In this document: positions 42,628 to 47,832 of the stretch, piece by piece
How positions within the stretch are numbered: position 1 is the stretch's first letter
Layout: every line of letters starts with the position of its first letter
Source: Flammeovirgaceae bacterium UBA2786
GTDB lineage: Bacteria > Bacteroidota > Bacteroidia > Cytophagales > Cyclobacteriaceae
Reading direction: 5' to 3'
Assembly: GCA_002352225.1 (NCBI GenBank)
Contig: DEIA01000045.1
Coordinates: forward strand, 1-47,832
Length of the DNA: 47,832 nt
Program-made: the position numbers and the translations under genes
Notes under the pieces: model-generated
Database searches by the model: none
Told to the model about the DNA's origin: nothing
Seen by the model: only the letters and a program-made list of their open reading frames with translations

Positions 42628-42652
42628 AAAGCCCTCTTAAGAGGGCTTTTTT
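42628..42652 (+). terminator. Rho-independent terminator after ftsH
   Basis: AAAGCCCTCTT (42628-42638) is directly followed by its perfect complement AAGAGGGCTTT (42639-42649) and a T run, a textbook 11-base stem. Confidence 0.9.
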
Positions 42653-42683
42653 CATTGCCCTGCTTTTATCGTTATTTGCAACT

Positions 42684-43460
42684 ATGACTCTACCCTACAC
42701 CCTGCCAGCCGGAAAGAAGATCTACTTTGCTTCCGATTTTCATTTGGGTGTACCCGATGCCGCCAGCAGTACCGCCCGCGAAAAAAGAATTGTAGCCTGG
42801 CTTTCGCAAATTGAAAAAGATGCTTACGCCATTTACCTGATGGGCGATATTTTTGATTTTTGGTTTGAATACCGACACGCCATTCCCAAGGGGTTTATAC
42901 GCGTGCAGGGTAAGTTAGCAGCCTTACGCGATGCCGGCATTCCTATTTACTTCTTTACCGGAAATCATGATATGTGGATGTTTGATTACTTTGAGAAAGA
43001 AATAGGAATAGTTATATATCGTAAACCGATCGAATTACAAATCAATTCGCATACATTTCTGATTGGGCACGGGGATGGACTTGGACCGGGTGATTCAAAC
43101 TACAAAATCCTGAAAAAATTCTTCAACAGTAAAACCTGCCAATGGCTGTTTGCCCGCATTCATCCCAACCTGGGTATTGGAATTGCTAATTACTGGAGCC
43201 GCAAAAGCCGCATCAGCAACACCAAGAAGGGCGAGCAATTTGTTAGTGAGGATAAAGAGTTCCTGTTAACTTACTGTAAGGAAGTAGAACAAACCGCACA
43301 CCATGACTTTTACATTTTCGGACATCGCCACCTACCACTCGACCTGAAGGTGAGTGATACAAGTCGATATATTAACCTGGGCGAGTGGGTACATTTCGAT
43401 ACCTACGCAGAATATGATGGAACGCATACAACATTAAAAAAATTTGAAGCGCCTTTGTAA
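42684..43460 (+). CDS. LpxH-like UDP-2,3-diacylglucosamine diphosphatase
   Basis: A 258-residue calcineurin-like phosphoesterase. Metal-site motifs are DFHLG (D18, H20), GDIFDFW (D55), GNHD (N94, H95), GHGDG (H129) and FGHRH near 213-217. GDIFDFWFEY and the RKSRISN region match LpxH and its Bacteroidota relatives, which remove UMP from UDP-2,3-diacylglucosamine in lipid A synthesis. Some family members act on other substrates, so the role is probable rather than certain. Its stop overlaps the next start by one base (TAATG). Confidence 0.88.
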   Translation: MTLPYTLPAGKKIYFASDFHLGVPDAASSTAREKRIVAWLSQIEKDAYAIYLMGDIFDFWFEYRHAIPKGFIRVQGKLAALRDAGIPIYFFTGNHDMWMFDYFEKEIGIVIYRKPIELQINSHTFLIGHGDGLGPGDSNYKILKKFFNSKTCQWLFARIHPNLGIGIANYWSRKSRISNTKKGEQFVSEDKEFLLTYCKEVEQTAHHDFYIFGHRHLPLDLKVSDTSRYINLGEWVHFDTYAEYDGTHTTLKKFEAPL

Positions 43461-44251
43461 TGTCTAGAATTCTGTTTTTAACGTTTTGTCTGGCTCCCTT
43501 GCTCGGTTACACGCAATCTGATTTTGTAAAACTAAAATCGTGGAAGGCTAAGAAAACAGAATCCATTTCAGTTGATCGTCTTGGCAATTTTATATTCATC
43601 GAAAAGTCGGGGCGTATGCGTAAATACGATACTGAGGGAAAAAATATAGCCACCTCATCTGCGCAAAAAATAACATTAGTTGAGCCCTGGTTTCAACCTA
43701 CGATTTTTGTTTACACCCGCGATCAAAAACAATACAATTTATTTGATCGTAATTTTGAGAGCAGCACCACCCACACACTTGATCCTGCTTGGGCCATTGA
43801 ACCTATACTGGTTTGCCCCACGCATGATAATCGCTTGTGGATATTAGATCAGGCAGATTGGTCGCTTAAAAAAGTACTTCCTGCCAGCAATCAGGTAATA
43901 CAAGAGTTTAACCTGCCAGCCGAAAACTTTGAGAACGCCAATTTCACCTACCTCCGCGAATACCTTAACCTTATTTTTTTGCTCGATAAAAACTCAGGTA
44001 TTCTTATTCTTAATCACCTGGGTAATGTAATTGAACAAATTCAGGTACCCGGTCTGGCGGGCTTCTACTTTTTTGGAGACGAATTATATTTTGTTCAGGA
44101 TGGAAAGCTGAAATACTTCAATCTGTTAACTTCACAATGGCGCGAGCATCTGCTTCCGGCTAATACAATACAAGCTATTATAACAGATGAAAGGCTGATT
44201 ACACTGGGTACAAACAAATTGGCCACATTATATAAATACACTATAGAATAG
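43460..44251 (+). CDS. Secreted beta-propeller-like protein of unknown function
   Basis: A 263-residue protein with a signal peptide (1-18, LGYTQ). The mature part shows repeated short beta patterns such as ISVDRLGNFIFIEKSGRMRKYD, LWILDQADWSLKKV and LYFVQDGKLKYF, typical of propeller blades, but no named family is clear. Its start overlaps the LpxH stop by one base, implying translational coupling and perhaps an envelope role. Confidence 0.68.
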   Translation: MSRILFLTFCLAPLLGYTQSDFVKLKSWKAKKTESISVDRLGNFIFIEKSGRMRKYDTEGKNIATSSAQKITLVEPWFQPTIFVYTRDQKQYNLFDRNFESSTTHTLDPAWAIEPILVCPTHDNRLWILDQADWSLKKVLPASNQVIQEFNLPAENFENANFTYLREYLNLIFLLDKNSGILILNHLGNVIEQIQVPGLAGFYFFGDELYFVQDGKLKYFNLLTSQWREHLLPANTIQAIITDERLITLGTNKLATLYKYTIE

Positions 44252-44260
44252 GTTCTTTTG

Positions 44261-44282
44261 TGTTCATTTTTGAACATATTTG
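44261..44282. promoter_or_regulatory. Palindrome overlapping a candidate promoter of the NtrC-type gene
   Basis: TGTTCA (44261-44266) and TGAACA (44271-44276) form a perfect inverted repeat with four central T. It overlaps CATATTTG (44275-44282), a seven-of-eight match to the -7 consensus. The predicted leader to the GTG start would be about 100 bases. It may be an operator. Confidence 0.35.
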
Positions 44283-44384
44283 TACGCTTAAGCACAAACC
44301 GAACTACAAAAACCTCATTTTAGCCTTGCTAACGCAATGGCATAATTTTTCCTATTAAATCAGCAAAACTTTAAACCTATTCCT

Positions 44385-45749
44385 GTGAACGAAGGCAAAA
44401 TCCTGATGATCGATGACGATGAAGATGTTTTACTGGCAGCTAAAATGTTGCTTAAAAAATCTAATCACCAGGTAATCATTGAAAAAAATCCAAACAAGAT
44501 TCCATTCCTGCTTAACAACGACACCTACGATGTTATTCTGCTGGACATGAACTTTAGCAAAGACACCACCAGTGGCAAAGAAGGATTCGAGTGGTTAAAA
44601 CAAATTAAAGAACGCGATCCGGATGCCGTGGTGATTATGATTACAGCATTTGGCGATGTGGAAATGGCGGTGCGCGCATTAAAAGAAGGTGCAACCGATT
44701 TTATTCTAAAACCCTGGCAAAACGAAAAGCTGGTAGCCACAATTTCTACCGCTATTAAACTTAAAAAATCGTACAACGAAGTTGATAAGTTGCGTAAAGC
44801 CAAGCAAATGCTGGAAGAACAGATTAGCCAACCCTTCCGCGATATTATTGGACAGAGTAGCGCACTTAACGATGTATTTGGGCTAATTGATAAGGTGGCT
44901 AAAACCGATGCAAACGTTTTGATATTAGGTGAGAACGGAACCGGAAAAGAATTAGTAGCCCGCGCCATTCATCAAAAATCGATGCGCAAAGACAATTCAT
45001 TTGTAGCCGTTGACATGGGTGCCATAACCGAGACCTTGTTTGAAAGCGAATTATTTGGCCATAAGAAAGGTGCCTTTACCGATGCCCGCGAAGATCGGCC
45101 CGGAAGATTTGAATTAGCCAATGGCGGAACCTTATTTCTGGATGAGATCGGTAACCTGAGTATGGCGCTGCAAAGCAAACTCTTGAGTGCGTTACAATCC
45201 AGACAGGTTACCCGCGTAGGTTCTAATCAGTCCATTGAAGTTGACATACGCTTAATCTGTGCCACCAACATGCCTTTGCACCAAATGGTACAGGAAGGAA
45301 AATTCAGACAGGATTTATTGTACCGGATTAATACGGTAGAAATTACTATTCCACCGCTAAGCGATCGCATCGATGATATTCCCATGCTCGCCAATCACTT
45401 CCTTAACCATTACGCTAAAAAATACCGTAAGGAAGTGCACACCATTTCGGCAGAAGCCATGAACAAATTAAAAAAGTATCCATGGCCGGGTAATGTGCGC
45501 GAACTGCAACATGCTATTGAGCGTGCCGTAATTATGGCCGATTCATCCACCTTGCAGGAAAGCGATTTTTTATTCAGCCGTAAAAACTCCAACGATACAG
45601 CGGCCGATACCCTGAACCTGGATGAAGTAGAAAAGGCCGCTGTTGTAAAAGCCATTCAACTGCATAATGGCAACATCTCTAAAGCAGCAGAAGAATTAGG
45701 CCTTACGCGTGCCTCGTTATATCGCAGAATGGAAAAGTATGGACTCTAA
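44385..45749 (+). CDS. Sigma-54-dependent NtrC-type response regulator
   Basis: A 454-residue regulator. The receiver domain has D10-D13, phosphoacceptor D54 in ILLDMNF and K108 in FILKPW. The AAA+ domain has Walker A GENGTGKE (182-189), the sigma-54 contact loop GAFTDA (229-234) intact, and Walker B TLFLDEIG. A Fis-type HTH ends the protein (about 412-452, AAEELGLTRASLYRRM). It activates sigma-54 promoters by ATP hydrolysis after phosphorylation. The start is GTG. The last 11 bases overlap the partner kinase gene. Confidence 0.95.
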   Translation: MNEGKILMIDDDEDVLLAAKMLLKKSNHQVIIEKNPNKIPFLLNNDTYDVILLDMNFSKDTTSGKEGFEWLKQIKERDPDAVVIMITAFGDVEMAVRALKEGATDFILKPWQNEKLVATISTAIKLKKSYNEVDKLRKAKQMLEEQISQPFRDIIGQSSALNDVFGLIDKVAKTDANVLILGENGTGKELVARAIHQKSMRKDNSFVAVDMGAITETLFESELFGHKKGAFTDAREDRPGRFELANGGTLFLDEIGNLSMALQSKLLSALQSRQVTRVGSNQSIEVDIRLICATNMPLHQMVQEGKFRQDLLYRINTVEITIPPLSDRIDDIPMLANHFLNHYAKKYRKEVHTISAEAMNKLKKYPWPGNVRELQHAIERAVIMADSSTLQESDFLFSRKNSNDTAADTLNLDEVEKAAVVKAIQLHNGNISKAAEELGLTRASLYRRMEKYGL

Positions 45750-47091
45750 TAAGCGTTCGCCACTTGTTACCCGTATCGCCATACTGGTAGCTACTATTGT
45801 GGTGTTTGCTTTTTTGGTTTCGGCTGATAACCGGAGTTACATATTAATACTGGCTGTACTTGTGGCCATTGTCTTTCAGGTAAAACTATTATTGAAAGAA
45901 GTGGGCGAACCAGACGTTCCACTTTCTTCATTCCTGGATTCTATTCGGTTTGACGAAATAACTCAAACCTTTAAGGCTGATACAAATTCAGCAACCGTTC
46001 AAAAACTACAACAAGAGTTGAACGATGCATTAACCAAACTGAAGCAGGCCCGCAAAGAAAAAGACTCTGAATTTCAGTTCTTCAAAAACATTGTACAACA
46101 TGTAGGTATTGGCTTGCTTACGTTTAAACGCGATGGCTCTATTCAGATTATGAATAGTGCAGCCAAAAGATTACTTCGGGTAACCAAAGCCGATCGGGTA
46201 GAAGATTTGAAAGTGGTGAGCGAGTCGCTTGTGGACACTTTCTTAAAACTGAAAACGGGTGGCCGCGAGTTGCTGCAATTAAAATTTGGTGACGAAACCA
46301 TTCAACTTTCTGTATTTGCCATTGAACTTACCTTACGGGATGAAGAGGTGAAACTCATTTCCATGAGTAACATTCAGAGCGAATTGGAAGAAAAAGAAAT
46401 GGAAGCCTGGCAAAATCTGGTGCGTGTACTTACGCATGAAATCATGAATTCGGTTACACCTATTTCGTCATTAGCCGGAATCGTAGAAGAAGATCTGAAA
46501 AGCCGGATTGACAGACCAACCGAAACCGAACTAAAAAAAGAAGACCTGGAAGACATGTATTTGTCGCTGCAAACCATTAGTAAGCGCAGTGCAGGCCTGA
46601 TTAAATTTGTGAGAGAATTCAGAAATCTTACGCATATACCCAAGCCAAAACTGGCTGAGGTAAACGTGAAAGAATTACTGGACGAACTGGCACACCTTCA
46701 CAAAAAAGAATTAGCCGATAACCTGATTACGGTTACCGTTTCCGTTACCCCGGCTAACCTATATGTGCTAGCCGATAAAACCATGATTGAACAGGTAATT
46801 ATTAACCTCATTAAGAATGCCATTCAGGCCTTTGAAGAACAACCACAAAAACAAATTGACCTTACGGCCTATTCAAATGAAAAGGGCCGCTCGATAATAT
46901 CGATAAAGGATAATGGTTCGGGTATTGATAGCGAAGCCCTTGAGAAAATCTTTATCCCCTTCTACTCTACTAAAAAGACAGGTTCTGGCATTGGATTAAG
47001 CCTATCCAAACAGATAATGCGCCAGCACGAAGGAAATATTACAGTAAAATCCGAACTGGGTAAAGGAACTGAGTTTTTACTCAGGTTTTAA
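45739..47091 (+). CDS. NtrY-like sensor histidine kinase
   Basis: A 450-residue kinase starting at the ATG of MDSNKRSPLV; an upstream GTG at 45709 would overlap the regulator gene more deeply. Two membrane helices (about 10-27 and 31-48) are followed by a coiled coil, a PAS-like domain (about 115-160, VGIGLLTFKRDGSIQIMN), HisKA with H233 in LTHEIMNSVTP, and an ATPase domain with NLIKNAIQAFEE, DNGSGID and GSGIGLSLSK. No large periplasmic sensor is present, so the signal is probably membrane-borne or cytoplasmic. It is the cognate partner of the preceding NtrC-type regulator. Confidence 0.93.
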   Translation: MDSNKRSPLVTRIAILVATIVVFAFLVSADNRSYILILAVLVAIVFQVKLLLKEVGEPDVPLSSFLDSIRFDEITQTFKADTNSATVQKLQQELNDALTKLKQARKEKDSEFQFFKNIVQHVGIGLLTFKRDGSIQIMNSAAKRLLRVTKADRVEDLKVVSESLVDTFLKLKTGGRELLQLKFGDETIQLSVFAIELTLRDEEVKLISMSNIQSELEEKEMEAWQNLVRVLTHEIMNSVTPISSLAGIVEEDLKSRIDRPTETELKKEDLEDMYLSLQTISKRSAGLIKFVREFRNLTHIPKPKLAEVNVKELLDELAHLHKKELADNLITVTVSVTPANLYVLADKTMIEQVIINLIKNAIQAFEEQPQKQIDLTAYSNEKGRSIISIKDNGSGIDSEALEKIFIPFYSTKKTGSGIGLSLSKQIMRQHEGNITVKSELGKGTEFLLRF

Positions 47092-47123
47092 ACTTCTCTC
47101 TCCAAAAAATGAAAGTCTAAAAA

Positions 47124-47144
47124 GATTGTTAGATTTGAACAATC
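47124..47144 (+). promoter_or_regulatory. Promoter element of acpP inside a perfect inverted repeat
   Basis: TAGATTTG (47130-47137) is a perfect TAnnTTTG. It is flanked by GATTGTT (47124-47130) and AACAATC (47138-47144), a perfect seven-base inverted repeat that covers the element. The ATG follows 11 bases later, so the leader is very short. An operator is possible. Confidence 0.45.
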
Positions 47145-47154
47145 AACATTTTAT

Positions 47155-47394
47155 ATGCCAGACGTTCAAAAAAGAGTTCACGCCATCTTAATCGAAAAAT
47201 TGGGTATTTCCAATTCTGAAATTACACCCGATGCCAGTTTTGTGAAAGACCTGGGCATCGATTCGCTTGACTATGCTGAATTAGTAATGGAATTTGAACA
47301 AACCTTTGACATTAAAATTCCAGACGATGATGCCGAGAAAATGCAAACAATCGGGCAGGCTATTAGTTACATAGAAAGTAAGCTTACGAAGTAG
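47155..47394 (+). CDS. acpP: Acyl carrier protein
   Basis: A 79-residue acidic protein with the phosphopantetheine site at S37 in DLGIDSLDYAELVMEFE (32-48). Length, charge and helix pattern (helix II EFEQTFDIKIPDDD) are those of AcpP. It carries growing acyl chains in fatty acid synthesis and is charged by a phosphopantetheinyl transferase elsewhere. No fab gene is next to it in the window; it may also be a specialised ACP, since the usual acpP-fabF pair is not seen. Its end overlaps the convergent gene by 11 bases. Confidence 0.88.
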   Translation: MPDVQKRVHAILIEKLGISNSEITPDASFVKDLGIDSLDYAELVMEFEQTFDIKIPDDDAEKMQTIGQAISYIESKLTK

Positions 47395-47832
47395 GTTGAA
47401 GTTGATAGTAACTACCAAAACGCCTCATCTTAATTGCTGAATCTGAAAGGAACGAACGCGAGTCGGCAAGATTAACAATTGGAGCAATGTGCCAACCATT
47501 TGTGGCTTCGTTCCAAAATACCACATACTTCTCAAGCGAAAGCATGAGTACATCCAACTCATATATTTCTTCGGCATCGCAATCATGCAGGCCGGTAAAC
47601 TGCAAAAGAATGTGGCCCCGTTTTATCAACTCTCCTTTATTACAATCAATACTATTGAGCCGCATCAGCAGTTTGCTCTCCTCGTCCCAGGCTTTAAATT
47701 TTATTTTGCGCGGTTTAAATTCCATATCCGGTAAAGTTATCTTTGTTTTATGTCTGCCTTCAAAGTCAAAAATAAACAAGTACTGTTCATCATCAATAAG
47801 TATTCGGGCACGGGTTACAAACCTGCTGTTGA
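47384..47832 (-). CDS. YopX-like protein, cut by the right window edge
   Basis: The reading frame stays open to the last base. Its final 131 residues follow a TTG at 47779, but in-frame sequence continues upstream with residues RARILIDDEQYLFIFDFEG, so the start is outside. Residues resembling YopX (PF09643) are KPRKIKFKAWDEES, HILLQFTGLHDCDAEEIYELD and VVFWNEATNGWHIAP, matching the phage-type pattern of QFTGLKDKNGKEIYEGD. YopX-like proteins occur in phages and mobile DNA, but the extra N-terminal part is not typical. No other phage gene is visible in this window. Confidence 0.55.
   Translation of the reverse strand, partial: NSRFVTRARILIDDEQYLFIFDFEGRHKTKITLPDMEFKPRKIKFKAWDEESKLLMRLNSIDCNKGELIKRGHILLQFTGLHDCDAEEIYELDVLMLSLEKYVVFWNEATNGWHIAPIVNLADSRSFLSDSAIKMRRFGSYYQLQPTS

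Noticed and set aside
44252..44384. Sigma-54 promoter (TGGC-N8-TTGC) before the NtrC-type gene
   Set aside because: No good -24/-12 pair was found in this gap or in the other intergenic regions I inspected.
1..47832. CRISPR array, tRNA, rRNA or prophage
   Set aside because: No regular spaced repeats, no cloverleaf or rRNA sequence and no run of phage structural genes were seen; the single YopX-like ORF is not enough.

Overview
The window reads as ordinary chromosome from a free-living Bacteroidota, most likely a Cytophagales (Cyclobacteriaceae-like) organism. This rests on an M64 peptidase with a C-terminal type IX secretion sorting domain, many secreted proteins and lipoproteins, LytS/LytTR regulation, menaquinone synthesis, cbb3-oxidase assembly genes, weak Shine-Dalgarno sequences, and -7 elements of the Bacteroidota type TAnnTTTG in front of several genes. 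No rRNA, tRNA, CRISPR array or prophage was seen. No stretch longer than about 300 bases lacks a gene. The longest gaps (32404-32653 and 33174-33439) hold REP-like hairpins around a transposase relic.

Region by region. (1) 54-5510, minus strand: an FNR-like regulator, then two universal stress proteins, the copper ATPase CcoI, CcoS and a DUF456 membrane protein. A near-perfect FNR box sits about 41 bases upstream of the inferred start of the usp-ccoI transcript. (2) 5536-8725, minus: MenA, a Gre-like factor and a LytS/LytTR pair. (3) 8750-10930, plus: a DinB-fold protein and small secreted or membrane proteins. (4) 10998-13586, minus: a NarL-type response regulator and its TPR histidine kinase, divergent from an outer-membrane beta-barrel protein across an operator-rich intergenic region. 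(5) 14536-18734, plus: three co-directional secreted proteins of unknown function; the first two are tandem paralogues. (6) 18882-21830, minus: AhcY and a class C beta-lactamase-like lipoprotein. (7) 21926-26620: a DsbA/FrnE-like protein, then a minus operon of three secreted proteins (S15/CocE hydrolase, SGNH hydrolase, BNR-repeat protein). (8) 26743-32403, plus: an APC permease translationally coupled to a lipoprotein, an M28 carboxypeptidase with PA domain, and a D-2-hydroxyacid dehydrogenase. (9) 32414-34828: a frameshifted REP-associated transposase between inverted REP hairpins, then a Fic protein whose start codon lies inside a repeated operator-like motif. (10) 34880-39213, minus: the T9SS-exported M64 protein and its lipoprotein neighbour, and a three-gene ABC set that may handle metal. 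(11) 39323-47832: BirA, RsfS, FtsH, an LpxH-like phosphatase, a secreted propeller-like protein, an NtrC/NtrY-type two-component pair, acyl carrier protein and a YopX-like protein cut by the window edge.

How the genes fit together. The left block looks like an oxygen-limitation module: the FNR-like protein could sense oxygen or redox state and activate usp-ccoI-ccoS, so that copper is loaded into the cbb3 oxidase when oxygen falls; menaquinone from MenA feeds the same respiratory chain. Much of the centre is envelope and secretion biology. The points most worth testing are the FNR circuit with its three-cysteine sensor, the Fic operator array, the REP/transposase unit, the operator cluster between the NarL pair and the beta-barrel gene, the unknown secreted trio, and the histidine-rich ABC system.
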